Assembly: GCF_007753095.1 (NCBI RefSeq)
Contig: NZ_CP036348.1
Location: 6,735,411 to 6,799,410 of the forward strand
Direction of reading: 5' to 3'
Length of the DNA: 64,000 bases
DNA from: Rosistilla carotiformis
GTDB lineage: Bacteria > Planctomycetota > Planctomycetia > Pirellulales > Pirellulaceae
In this document: in pieces, positions 25,732-35,502 of the stretch
How positions within the stretch are numbered: the stretch's first letter is position 1
Layout of the letters: every line of letters starts with the position of its first letter
Notes under the pieces: model-generated
What the model saw: the letters and a program-made list of their open reading frames with translations, nothing else
Told to the model about the DNA's origin: nothing
Databases searched by the model: none
Program-made: the position numbers and the translations under genes

Positions 25732-26871
25732 ATGATGTCTCGCCGCTTCAAGCTGGGAACCTTTTTCGGAATCGCACTGTTCATCCATTGGAGCTTTTTC
25801 CTGATGCCCGCGCTGGTGGCGTACAGCGAATGGAGCAATGGAGGTCGCTTGATCGATGTCCTGCTGACCCTTGGCTTTGTCGTGCTGTTGTTCGCCTGTG
25901 TGATCCTTCACGAATACGGTCACGTGCTCGCCGCCCGCGCCTTTGGCGTCGGCACCCGCGACATCACGATGCTGCCGATCGGCGGCGTCGCCCGTTTGGA
26001 ACGGATGCCCGAGGAACCTTGGCAAGAGCTGGTCGTGGCGGTCGCCGGTCCCGCGGTCAACGTAGTGATTGCGACAACGTTGGGGATTGGGATCATCGCG
26101 GTCTACGGTTTTGATCTAAGCGGCAACGGCGAAAGTAATATGTTCGCCCATCGGTTGTTCGCGGTGAACATCGCGTTGATCGTGTTCAACATGATCCCCG
26201 CATTCCCGATGGATGGCGGACGCGTCTTTCGGTCGGTGGCATCGATGTTCACCAACCATCGCCGGGCAACATGGCTTGCGATGCGGCTGGGACAAGTGAT
26301 TGCGATCGCGCTGTTTGCATTGGGACTCACAAATTTATCCAGCATGCCATTTTTACCCTTCATCGCCGCCTTCATCTTTTGGGTGGGGATGATGGAATAT
26401 CGTCAGGTCGACATCGCTTCGCAGGTCAAAGATCTCCGCGTCCGCGACGCAATGCTGCGACAGTTCTGTGTTGCGTCGATCGACAGCACCGTGGCGGAAT
26501 TCGCGCAGCGCGCCGCCGATGAATTGCAACGCGCCTTCCCCGTGGTCGACAACGGCGTCTACCGCGGCTTATTGCCGATGGAACCACTGGCCATCGCGAT
26601 GCAGACCGCCGCGGGGCAACAGCGGACGGTGGGTGAGATCATGCGTTGGGAATCGATCACCGTCGACGAAAACGATCTCCTGGAAGAGGTCTTGGTCGGC
26701 ATGCCTCGCGACGCCACGCAAGTTCCCGTTCTCGATTCGCAAAACAAAGTTGTCGGCCTGCTGGACACCGACAGCTGCTTACGCCGCGTCGCGTTGCGCT
26801 CGGGAGCGTCGAACCAACCTGCAGCCCCCGTCAGTATCGACTATTATTCACCTCCTGGAGACGAACGTTAG
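25732..26871 (+). CDS. site-2 protease (M50) with CBS domain pair
   Basis: A 379-residue intramembrane zinc metalloprotease. HEYGH (about 60-64) gives the zinc ligands and Glu; the third ligand is the Asp of FPMDGGR near 158-163. Around these are several hydrophobic helices. Residues 230-360 form a pair of CBS domains (VRDAMLRQFCVAS, VGEIMRWESITVDEND, VPVLDSQNKVVGLLDTDSC), which usually sense adenine nucleotides. This matches the SpoIVFB-like CBS subgroup; substrates are typically membrane-bound anti-sigma or precursor proteins. The substrate is unknown here. Confidence 0.93.
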   Translation: MMSRRFKLGTFFGIALFIHWSFFLMPALVAYSEWSNGGRLIDVLLTLGFVVLLFACVILHEYGHVLAARAFGVGTRDITMLPIGGVARLERMPEEPWQELVVAVAGPAVNVVIATTLGIGIIAVYGFDLSGNGESNMFAHRLFAVNIALIVFNMIPAFPMDGGRVFRSVASMFTNHRRATWLAMRLGQVIAIALFALGLTNLSSMPFLPFIAAFIFWVGMMEYRQVDIASQVKDLRVRDAMLRQFCVASIDSTVAEFAQRAADELQRAFPVVDNGVYRGLLPMEPLAIAMQTAAGQQRTVGEIMRWESITVDENDLLEEVLVGMPRDATQVPVLDSQNKVVGLLDTDSCLRRVALRSGASNQPAAPVSIDYYSPPGDER

Positions 26872-26895
26872 CCCACCCACCTCACGAGCCCACCC

Positions 26896-29331
26896 ATGAG
26901 CCAACGCCCCGCCGCGCTTCTCATCCTGTTGTCGTTGTTCGGCCACGCTGTTGCCGACGATTCCATCCAAACCCGCCCTCTGAAGCCGACCCCGCAAGAT
27001 TCCGACGACGCCACAACGAAAGGGCAATGGTCCGATGACGGGCCGCCGCGATTGCTGTCGTTGCCCGCAGATCCCGCTGCGGCGATGGCTGCCGGGATCG
27101 ACCGCTTCTTGCTGGAAAAGCTATCGGCCGCCGATAACGCCCGGCACCAGTATTGGCGAGATGCCGATGCGGTCGCCAAGAACGTTCCTTTTCTGAGCCG
27201 ACAACTGGGGCTAGAACCCGAGCGATACCCAACCGATCTTCAATGGGAATCGCCACCGTTGCGAACCAGCGACCGCTTCGAAGTCCATGCTGTCCGCTGG
27301 CCCGTCCTCTCCCATCCCGCCCCTCCGAGCGTCACCGAACCGGGCACGCCCGCCGGATTGCAATTGCAGCCATCGCTGTGGGGCGAGGGGCTGCTGTGGC
27401 TGCCTCGCAAAGCCAATGGATCCTCCGTCGTAATGCTCTCCCACGACGGCGAACCGTCCTTCTGGTCCGAACCGATCGCCGAGGATCAACGCGTGCGATG
27501 CGAGACGCTCGCCGCCCAAGGCTTTACGGTCCTCGAAGTCGCCACGACCGGTCACGACCGGATCCAACATGGCGGGGCCAAATTGCCGCGCCGCGAATAC
27601 CTCAACCGCGCCGCCTTTGAACTCGGCCGGACTTTGGTCGGCTACGAAATTCAAACCGTCCAATCGGCGATCGATTGGCTGGCCCAGCAACCTGCGGCAT
27701 CCAAAGCCGACGACGCCCAAGTCATCGTGGCAGGATGGGGCGAAGGAGGCCGCACGGCGCTGATCAGCGCCGCACTCGAACCGCGAATCGACCTGACGAT
27801 CGTCGCCGGCTACTTCGGCCCGCGTGACCAAGTCTGGCAAGAACCGGCCGACCGCAACGTCTTCGGTCTGCAGAACCGCTTTGCCGACGCAGAACTTGCC
27901 GCCGCGATCGCGCCGCGAAAACTGGTCATCCAAACCGAGCCCCGCTTCGCGCTCGAAGAATCGGGGGATGCCGGAGCGAGCCCCGCCTCTTGGCATTCGC
28001 CGAGCCAGGCCGAAGCACAACAAGAGTTCGACCGAATCGCAAGCGTGCTGTCGGGAATCGGCCAACCGCTCGAGACGCCAGCACACGCCAAACTGATCTC
28101 CGACGAAAAGTCCGATCTACTGAACGACATCATCTGCCCGGCGCTGGACATGCCGGTGGCGCCAGCGGTTGCTGTGAAGTACGCAAAGACCGAGGCCAGC
28201 GAAGCGGCGGCGACCGGGAAACGGAGCGCGATCGATCGGCGCGCCCGTCGGTTGGCGATGATCGATCGCCACACCCAAGCGTTGCTGGAGGAGAGCGAAT
28301 ACGAGCGGGGCAAGTTCATGAACTTGGGGCACTCGCGAACGATTGCCAACAATGCTCACAACCAGCTCGACACCTCCTCACCCGCCGCCTATGAAAAGTC
28401 GGTGGAGCGGTTCCGCAAGATCTTTCGCGAGCAAGTGGTTGGATGGTACGACCAACCGAAACTGCCCGCCAACCCGCGGTCGCTGAAATCGTATCAAGGA
28501 ACCGGTTGGACGGGGCACGACGTCGTCTTGGATGTCTTTCCCAACGTGTTTGCCTACGGCGTGCTGTTGGTCCCCAACGACATCCCCGCCGGTGAGCAGC
28601 GGCCCGTCGTCGTCTGCCAACATGGACTGGAAGGGCAACCGAGCGATACCTTCGCCAACGACCATCGCGCCTATCACGACTACGCAGCCAAACTGGCCGA
28701 AGCCGGCTACATCGTCTTCGCCCCACAGAACCCCTACAAAGGCAAAGACGCATTCCGCACGCTGCAACGCAAATCGTACCCCGTCGGCAAGACGCTGTTT
28801 TCGATCATCGCGGCGCAGCATCAACAGATCCTCGACTGGCTGAAAACGATCCCCAGCGTCGATCCCCAGCGGATCGCATTCTACGGATTGTCGTATGGGG
28901 GCAAATCGGCGATGCGTTTGCCAGCCCTGCTGCCCGATTATTGCCTGTCGATCTGCAGCGCCGACTTTAACGACTGGGTCTGGAAAAACGCTTCGACGCG
29001 CGCCCGGTACAGCTACATCGGAACCGGCGAATACGAGATCTATGAGTTTGGCCTTGGGAAGACCTTTAACTATGCCGAGATGGCGGCACTGATCGCGCCG
29101 CGTCCGTTTATGGTCGAACGAGGACACTACGATGGCGTGGGGCCCGACGATCGCGTGGCCAAGGAGTTCGCCAAGGCGAGGTTCCTGTACGCGGCGCGAT
29201 TGAAATTGCCCGAGCGATGCGAAATCGAATGGTTCGACGGGCCTCACATGATTAATGCCGTTGGCAGCTTTGAATTTCTCGATCGCCATCTACGCAGCGG
29301 CGACGTGAAGCCTCCGTCGGCAAACGATTAA
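26896..29331 (+). CDS. secreted protein with two alpha/beta-hydrolase domains, the first degenerate
   Basis: An 811-residue protein with a signal peptide (ALLILLSLFGHAVADD). The N-terminal half (about 130-370) is an alpha/beta-hydrolase-like domain whose nucleophile elbow reads GWGEGG near 281-286, so Ser is replaced by Glu. The C-terminal half (about 520-800) has VVCQHGLEG, a normal elbow GLSYGG near 663-668, and a His in DGPHMIN near 780, as in acetyl-xylan-esterase/dienelactone-type hydrolases. Only the second half should be catalytic. It starts 24 bases after the protease, so the two may be cotranscribed. Its stop shares four bases with the convergent kinase gene. Confidence 0.83.
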   Translation: MSQRPAALLILLSLFGHAVADDSIQTRPLKPTPQDSDDATTKGQWSDDGPPRLLSLPADPAAAMAAGIDRFLLEKLSAADNARHQYWRDADAVAKNVPFLSRQLGLEPERYPTDLQWESPPLRTSDRFEVHAVRWPVLSHPAPPSVTEPGTPAGLQLQPSLWGEGLLWLPRKANGSSVVMLSHDGEPSFWSEPIAEDQRVRCETLAAQGFTVLEVATTGHDRIQHGGAKLPRREYLNRAAFELGRTLVGYEIQTVQSAIDWLAQQPAASKADDAQVIVAGWGEGGRTALISAALEPRIDLTIVAGYFGPRDQVWQEPADRNVFGLQNRFADAELAAAIAPRKLVIQTEPRFALEESGDAGASPASWHSPSQAEAQQEFDRIASVLSGIGQPLETPAHAKLISDEKSDLLNDIICPALDMPVAPAVAVKYAKTEASEAAATGKRSAIDRRARRLAMIDRHTQALLEESEYERGKFMNLGHSRTIANNAHNQLDTSSPAAYEKSVERFRKIFREQVVGWYDQPKLPANPRSLKSYQGTGWTGHDVVLDVFPNVFAYGVLLVPNDIPAGEQRPVVVCQHGLEGQPSDTFANDHRAYHDYAAKLAEAGYIVFAPQNPYKGKDAFRTLQRKSYPVGKTLFSIIAAQHQQILDWLKTIPSVDPQRIAFYGLSYGGKSAMRLPALLPDYCLSICSADFNDWVWKNASTRARYSYIGTGEYEIYEFGLGKTFNYAEMAALIAPRPFMVERGHYDGVGPDDRVAKEFAKARFLYAARLKLPERCEIEWFDGPHMINAVGSFEFLDRHLRSGDVKPPSAND

Positions 29332-31034
29332 CTTGGCTCGCGATCGCGTGATGTTTCCAGCAGACGTTCGTTCCGGCGGCGTTGGCGATAGTACTTCAGC
29401 CCCGGAAAGAAGAACGATGCGGCGGCGACGACACCGAAGATCAGGTGGGCTTGCGCCGGCCAAACCGCCATCGCGACAGCCGATAATAACAACGCGACGA
29501 CTTGGATGTAGAATGCCCCGCTGAGCATCGCGGCTTTGACGACAAAGACCATCGCTGCGATCACACCCAGCAGCGGAGTCAGGCTGAGCACGGGCAAGCC
29601 CAACTGAGCCTCCATCGGAAAGAGCGCAGCGATTCCCAGCATGCTTGCCGCCCAGACGTGTGCGATCTGGCGTTCGACAAAGGTGACCGGCCCCATCCGT
29701 CGCCGCAGGATCCAAAACACCGTGGCCCAAGCGATCCAGCCAGCGGTCCACAGCGCGGCGAAAGCCAGCTGGTTGGTGATTCCGAGGGCTTGCAGACGCC
29801 ATGTGAGTGCACAGGCGATCAACAACACCAAACTGTGCCACATCCACAACACGCCCCAATTTTCAAGCACCGCCGCATGATGCGTCTCCCGCAACGCGCG
29901 GCCAATGACTTGGGCAAATCGGCCACTGCGAGCGGTCACCGGCTCGCTATTCAAGAAGGCGTCCAGATCGTCCGCCAATTCGGCTGCGGTGGAATAGCGG
30001 AGATCGGCAGGCTTCTGAAGGCATTTGATCACGATCATTTCTAAATCGCGATCGAGCCCCTGACGCAAGGTGCGCGGGGGCAACGGCTCTTGCTCCAATA
30101 CCATCATCACCATTTCGACCGCCGAATCGGAGACCAACGGAGGCCGTCCGACCAAGGCGTGGTACAAAACACACCCGAGGCTGTAGACATCGCTGGCTGG
30201 CCCGATCGTGCCCCGCCGACCCGCCGCCTGTTCGGGGGACATGTAACACGGAGTGCCCAGGACCGCTCCGCTGCGCGTCACATCGGAGTCGTTGGAGAGT
30301 TGTTTCGCCAGCCCAAAATCGCTGACCAACGGTTGACCATGCGAATCGATCAAGATGTTCGAAGGCTTGAGATCGCGATGCAAGACGCCGCGGGAATGGG
30401 CAAATTCAACGGCCCGAGCGACCTGGCTGACGATCCGCGCCGCTTCGCGCTGCGGCAGCAAACCGTCGTGGATCCGGTCGGCCAAGGTAGGTCCCGGAAC
30501 ATATTGCATGCTGAAAAACGAACGTCCATCGAATTCATCGACGTCGTAAACCGCAACGATTCCGGGATGTTCCAACTGGGCCGCCGAGAGCGCTTCGGAA
30601 TCGAACCGAGCTTGATCGGTCTCGCTGGCCAAGCGTCCCTGGGCGATCATCTTGACGGCAACCTCGCGATTCAGGCTGATCTGCCGTGCCCGAAAAACGA
30701 CTCCCATCCCGCCGCGCCCCACCTCCTGCTGCAATTCATAATCGCCCCATCGCTGCGGCAATTGAAACATTCGCTCGTTGACGACCGCCGCTACGTCCTC
30801 GACTGCCGCATCTCGCTGGTACGTTTCCCCGACCGCACCCGCCACGACAATCGCCCCCCAGAGCCGCCGAAGTTCGCTCGCTAGCAAAGGGTGCTGGCGA
30901 CAAACCTGTTCCAGATCGACGGGGACGTTGCGCGCAACGCGATCGGCTAACTCCGACAATAACTCGGCGAGTTGTTGTTCGCGATCGTCCGACTTTTCGT
31001 CCACCGGCTCTGGCACCAAAGCACTTCTCCACAC
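29328..31034 (-). CDS. membrane Ser/Thr protein kinase (Hanks type)
   Basis: A 568-residue eukaryotic-like kinase. An N-terminal helical part of about 95 residues (SELADRVARNVPVDLEQVC) precedes the kinase domain: GRGGMGVV (107-114), AVKMI with Lys128, HRDLKPSN near 213, DFGLAKQ near 231, GTPCYMSPEQ. After about 385 there are six or so hydrophobic helices to residue 545, so the kinase is cytoplasmic and membrane-anchored. All catalytic residues are present. The start (GTG) is uncertain; TTG or GTG codons 15-18 bases downstream are better spaced from a GGAG. Divergent from the large kinase gene. Confidence 0.92.
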   Translation of the reverse strand: MWRSALVPEPVDEKSDDREQQLAELLSELADRVARNVPVDLEQVCRQHPLLASELRRLWGAIVVAGAVGETYQRDAAVEDVAAVVNERMFQLPQRWGDYELQQEVGRGGMGVVFRARQISLNREVAVKMIAQGRLASETDQARFDSEALSAAQLEHPGIVAVYDVDEFDGRSFFSMQYVPGPTLADRIHDGLLPQREAARIVSQVARAVEFAHSRGVLHRDLKPSNILIDSHGQPLVSDFGLAKQLSNDSDVTRSGAVLGTPCYMSPEQAAGRRGTIGPASDVYSLGCVLYHALVGRPPLVSDSAVEMVMMVLEQEPLPPRTLRQGLDRDLEMIVIKCLQKPADLRYSTAAELADDLDAFLNSEPVTARSGRFAQVIGRALRETHHAAVLENWGVLWMWHSLVLLIACALTWRLQALGITNQLAFAALWTAGWIAWATVFWILRRRMGPVTFVERQIAHVWAASMLGIAALFPMEAQLGLPVLSLTPLLGVIAAMVFVVKAAMLSGAFYIQVVALLLSAVAMAVWPAQAHLIFGVVAAASFFFPGLKYYRQRRRNERLLETSRDREPS

Positions 31035-31065
31035 CCCAGGCAGGATTCACGAGCTGCCACCGCAT

Positions 31066-31109
31066 CCCTAATGTAAGGGGGACCCGACTGCCAGTCGAGC
31101 ACATTAGGG
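31066..31109. promoter_or_regulatory. inverted repeat between divergent kinase genes
   Basis: CCCTAATGT and ACATTAGGG form a 9-bp perfect inverted repeat whose interior again contains CGACT/AGTCG. It is the only clear structure in the gap between two divergent kinase genes and could be an operator for both, or a cruciform/terminator. Confidence 0.4.
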
Positions 31110-31227
31110 TGGCTGCATCGATTGCTACTAGCGATTGGATCGATGGCGACCTAAAATAACGGCAACGTCCTTTGCGGTTGGACAGCATCCTAATGGGTGG
31201 AGGTGTAGAACTCTCAGGAATGTGATC

Positions 31228-34200
31228 GTGAGTCTTGGAAATATCACCCAACGCGCAAGAGTCGCTTTAACCACGATCCTGACTCAGGTCGATGATGTCA
31301 GCGCGACCAATGCCGACCTGCCGGTCATCAGTCCTTCCAATGATGCGATCTCTCAAGTTCTAAGCGAATACCAGGAAGAGACCGACGACGATCAATTGGA
31401 CTTGCTGACCGATTTGATCATCCAAGACATGAAGCTGGGTTGGCGAAGCGGATGCCGCAAGGACCTGGAATCGTATCTGGTGACTTGGCCCCAGTTGCTG
31501 GAACATGCGATCAACATGCAGCGGATGCTTGCTGCGGAGGTAACGTTTCGAGCAGCGTTTGCGGAACCGATCGATCTGGAGTCGGTGAACCAGCGGTTTC
31601 CTGACTTTGCCTTCGACAAGGTGGAATTCGAGAGACTCTTGCAATCCGGAAGGTCTCTCGGGAGCGAAGAGAGCTATCAGCGAACGGGCCGATTTTTCCT
31701 GTTGCGTGAAATCGGATCGGGTGGAATGGGGGTCGTTTACATGGCGTTCGACCGTCAACGGCGCCAGCGGGTGGCGCTCAAGGTTCTGCCGACGGCCAGT
31801 AGTCGCGCGCTGCATTACTTCAAACGTGAATTCCGGTCGTTGTCCGATTTGGTCCATCCCAACTTGGTCGTGCTGTACGAACTGTTCGCCGAAGCGAACA
31901 GCTGGTTCTACACGATGGAGTTGATCGACGGACGCGATCTCTGGAAACATCTGGGCGCATCGAAGTTCTTGCCCTTGAATTGTGCACTCGTGTCGACCGA
32001 TTCGGTAAATCAAACCAAGTCGGAACCCAGCAGCACGCAAGGTCAGGTTTTGCCCCAACCTCGATTTCCCAAAGAGAACGTGGCGCCAACGCCGCCGGCC
32101 CCCGCTCGACCACCGCTGGACTACGCGATGTTGCGTCGACTGTTTGCGCAAATTGCCGACGGCGTTGTGGCGCTGCATGCGACGCGAAAACTACACCGCG
32201 ACCTGAAGCCTTCGAATATCGTCGTCCGGGGCGATGGCAGCTTGGTAATCGTCGATTTTGGACTGGCGATCGCGCTGGACGCTGCGGATGAATTGCAACC
32301 CGATGCGTCCGGTACTCGCCCACGGATCGCATCGGCAAATGAAGTCTCCGACCTCCATGCTGCCGGAACGGTCCCCTACATGTCGCCCGAGCAAACGCGC
32401 AGCGACAAACTGACTCCGGCAAGCGATTGGTTTTCGGTCGGTGTGATGTTGTGCGAGGCACTCTCGGGACAGACACTTTTCCGCGGGCTGCGGGCCGTAG
32501 TTTTGCAGCACAAACGCGAGGCCTATGCAGTTCCGGAGATCCAGTTTCCCGAGGATGTTCCCGAGGATTTGATCCAGCTGGGACTTGCGATGCTCAGCAG
32601 CGATCCCGACGCGCGCCCCGACGGCAGCAAAATTCAAGCGGTGCTCAGTGGCAAGGATGTCCAACCAGGCACCGACGCCGCCGAAATCCCGGCACAGCGT
32701 CCGTTCGTGGGTCGCAGCGACGACTTGGCAAAACTGGGCAACGGACTCCAGTGGATGTTGCAGGGGAACGCCGTAGTCGCGCACGTCCAGGGAAATTCGG
32801 GGTCGGGCAAAAGCCGATTGATCAATTACTTCCTCGAACACACGCAACTGGATGCCGAAGCATGCATCCTCAGCGGCCGCTGTTACGAAGGGGAATCGGT
32901 ACCTTTTAAAGCGATCGATGCCTTGATCGATGCATTGTGTCGCTATTTAAACCGGCTGCCCGAACATCAGGTGGACGCGTTGTTGCCAAAAAACATCGCG
33001 ACGCTGTCTCGCATCTTCCCGGCGCTCAATGGTGTTCCGTCGATTGCCCGATCCACGCAACACAACGCGTTTAAATTGGAGGCCCAGGAACAGCGTCGGA
33101 TCGCGTTCGCCGCGTTTCGCAAACTGTTGGATGCGATCGGCAAAAAATGCCCTTTAGTACTGCATGTCGACGATCTTCATTGGTGCGATCTCGATAGCGC
33201 CACGACGTTGACGGAACTGGTCGCTGCCCCCAATCCACCACGTTTGATGCTGCTGATGGGCTATCGCAACGAACGTGTCGAGCACAATCCTTGCTTGCGA
33301 ATGTTGCGTGAAGTGGGGGATGCCAAGCATCGAATTTCGATTCATGTGAGTGCGTTGTCGCGAGAGGAATCGCTGCAATTGGCGACCGAATTGATGCCTC
33401 GGGGGATCTCCGATGCAGCGTCGATTGCCGAAACCATCGTCCGCGAATCACAAGGAATCCCGTTCTTCATTTCGGAACTAGCGCAAAGTCTCGACAACAC
33501 CAGCACGCGGATCGAAGCCGATTTGGATCAAGTCTTGTTCCAGCGAATCGCTCGTCTCCCCGAGCAGGCACGGACGTTGCTGGAGATCATATCCGTTGCC
33601 GCCCAACCGGTCCGAACGCGGGTCGCGCTACAATCGTCGGGCTTGGATAGTTCCCGGGAAAGCCTGCTCGGCCTGCTGCGTTCCGAACGTTTGATTCGAA
33701 CCACCGGCCGAGACATCGGGGATGACGTCTGCGCCTACCACGATCGGATCCGAGAAGCCGTTGTGGGGAAATTGCCGGCACAGGATCGCATTGGACATCA
33801 CCTGCGTTTGGCGGAGGCCTTGCGACAGGAATTTGATGCCGATCCCGAACGGATCGGCAATCACTTCGAAGCCGCCGGCCAACCCGCCCAGGCAGGCAGC
33901 TACTACGGCGTCGCAGCCGATTTGGCAGCCGACAAATTGGCCTTCAATCGCGCCGTACGTCTGTATCAAAGCAGCATCGCATTGCAAGATTTGTCCCCCG
34001 CAGAGGCACGCCCCATCGGGATTCGTTTGGCCGACGCGCTGGCCAACGCGGGACGCGGTGCCGAAGCGGCGCAACAATATCAAGCGGCAATCGATCCCAC
34101 GGATACGGACGAAGCATTGCAACTGGAACGCAAAGCGGCCTATCAATACTGCATCAGCGGGCACATCCCCGAAGGCCGCGCTGCGCTCGCCAGCGTATTG

Positions 34201-35496
34201 CAACAAAATGGCATGCGGCTGTCCAAATCGCCGCAACGCGCACTGCTGTCGATGCTCAGCCAGCAAGCCCTGCTACGGATCCGCGGATTGAAATTTCGAA
34301 CCCGTAACGAAGATCAAATCGATCCCGCCGAACTCACCCAGATCGACGTCGCTTGGGCCGCATCGGCCGGTTTAAGCATGTTTGATGTCGTTGAAGGGGC
34401 CAGCTTTCAAACGCGCAATCTACGGATGGCGTTGCGTGTCGGCGAACGCACCCGCCTGGCTCGCGCCTTGGCGTGGGAAGCGGCGCATGTTTCCAATGCC
34501 GGGGGACACACCCAAGGCCGCGTCAACAAACTGCTGGGGCTGGCGAAACAACTGGCCTCGGGATCCGACGAGCCCTACGTGCACGTGATCACGGCACTTT
34601 CCGACGGTGTCCAGCATTGGACCAACGGGCGTTGGCAAAAATCGTTCGACGCTTTGATCGATGCGGAACATCGTCTGCGAAACGAATGCGCAGGCGTCGC
34701 TTGGGAACTAGACACCGCCCACACCTTCATTCTCTGGGGGCAGTTTTATCTAGGACAACTGGACGAACTCTGCACGCGTTCGGACGCCTGGATGACGCAG
34801 GCCAAGCAGCGTGGAGACCTGTACGCTGAAACAACCCACGGTTCATTCAGTGTGGCGATGGCGAAACTAGTGCACGACGATCCGGCGGCTGGGCGGATGG
34901 CGATCGACGATGCGTTAAACAAATGGGTCTACCCAGGCTTCCATGTCCAGCACAGCATCGCATTGATGGCCAACACCTACATCGACCTCTACTGCGGAAA
35001 CGGCATCGATGCATGGAACCGTTACCAAAAGCAGTGGCCACAGCTGAAGGCTTCCAATCTACTGCATTTGCAAACCATCCGGATGTTTAACCTGCAACTG
35101 CGAGGGCGAGCGATACTCGCGGCGGTGATGCAGCCTAGCAACCGCTTCGCTTGGAACCAAGCCAACGCGATGCTGGCTCGCGTCGAACGCGATGCCTCCA
35201 AGATCATCCGGTCGAAGATGCCTTACTGCATCCCGCACGGCAAGCATCTGTTGGCGGGAGTTGCCGCGGCGCGAGGCCACCGAGAGGCTGTAGGCAGATT
35301 GCTGGAAGAAGCCGAACGCGGGTATTCGTCGGTCGACATGCGCATGTTTGCCGCGGCAACCCGCTGGCGTCGTGGACAGTTAATCGGCGGCACGCAAGGC
35401 GACGATCTGATCCGCACGGCGCAACAGACGATGCAAGCACAGAAGGTTCGAAATCCGGCGGCGTTTTGCGATGCCCTAGCGGTTCGCGTAACCTAA
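31228..35496 (+). CDS. Ser/Thr kinase fused to STAND-like AAA ATPase and TPR-like repeats
   Basis: About 1,422 residues. Start GTG with AGGA eight bases upstream; the frame is open to a TTG at 31135. A helical N terminus is followed by a Hanks kinase: GSGGMGVV near 163, Lys185, HRDLKPSN near 322, DFGLAI, PYMSPEQ. A Pro-rich insert of about 52 residues (246-297) splits the lobe before the catalytic loop. Next comes an AAA_16/STAND ATPase: Walker A GNSGSGKS near 521, Walker B VLHVDDLHW near 645. About 870-1422 is all-helical TPR-like. Architecture recalls PknK-type signalling kinases, without a C-terminal DNA-binding domain. No membrane segment is seen, so it is probably a cytoplasmic signal hub. 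Confidence 0.92.
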   Translation: MSLGNITQRARVALTTILTQVDDVSATNADLPVISPSNDAISQVLSEYQEETDDDQLDLLTDLIIQDMKLGWRSGCRKDLESYLVTWPQLLEHAINMQRMLAAEVTFRAAFAEPIDLESVNQRFPDFAFDKVEFERLLQSGRSLGSEESYQRTGRFFLLREIGSGGMGVVYMAFDRQRRQRVALKVLPTASSRALHYFKREFRSLSDLVHPNLVVLYELFAEANSWFYTMELIDGRDLWKHLGASKFLPLNCALVSTDSVNQTKSEPSSTQGQVLPQPRFPKENVAPTPPAPARPPLDYAMLRRLFAQIADGVVALHATRKLHRDLKPSNIVVRGDGSLVIVDFGLAIALDAADELQPDASGTRPRIASANEVSDLHAAGTVPYMSPEQTRSDKLTPASDWFSVGVMLCEALSGQTLFRGLRAVVLQHKREAYAVPEIQFPEDVPEDLIQLGLAMLSSDPDARPDGSKIQAVLSGKDVQPGTDAAEIPAQRPFVGRSDDLAKLGNGLQWMLQGNAVVAHVQGNSGSGKSRLINYFLEHTQLDAEACILSGRCYEGESVPFKAIDALIDALCRYLNRLPEHQVDALLPKNIATLSRIFPALNGVPSIARSTQHNAFKLEAQEQRRIAFAAFRKLLDAIGKKCPLVLHVDDLHWCDLDSATTLTELVAAPNPPRLMLLMGYRNERVEHNPCLRMLREVGDAKHRISIHVSALSREESLQLATELMPRGISDAASIAETIVRESQGIPFFISELAQSLDNTSTRIEADLDQVLFQRIARLPEQARTLLEIISVAAQPVRTRVALQSSGLDSSRESLLGLLRSERLIRTTGRDIGDDVCAYHDRIREAVVGKLPAQDRIGHHLRLAEALRQEFDADPERIGNHFEAAGQPAQAGSYYGVAADLAADKLAFNRAVRLYQSSIALQDLSPAEARPIGIRLADALANAGRGAEAAQQYQAAIDPTDTDEALQLERKAAYQYCISGHIPEGRAALASVLQQNGMRLSKSPQRALLSMLSQQALLRIRGLKFRTRNEDQIDPAELTQIDVAWAASAGLSMFDVVEGASFQTRNLRMALRVGERTRLARALAWEAAHVSNAGGHTQGRVNKLLGLAKQLASGSDEPYVHVITALSDGVQHWTNGRWQKSFDALIDAEHRLRNECAGVAWELDTAHTFILWGQFYLGQLDELCTRSDAWMTQAKQRGDLYAETTHGSFSVAMAKLVHDDPAAGRMAIDDALNKWVYPGFHVQHSIALMANTYIDLYCGNGIDAWNRYQKQWPQLKASNLLHLQTIRMFNLQLRGRAILAAVMQPSNRFAWNQANAMLARVERDASKIIRSKMPYCIPHGKHLLAGVAAARGHREAVGRLLEEAERGYSSVDMRMFAAATRWRRGQLIGGTQGDDLIRTAQQTMQAQKVRNPAAFCDALAVRVT

Positions 35497-35502
35497 CCGC
35501 CC

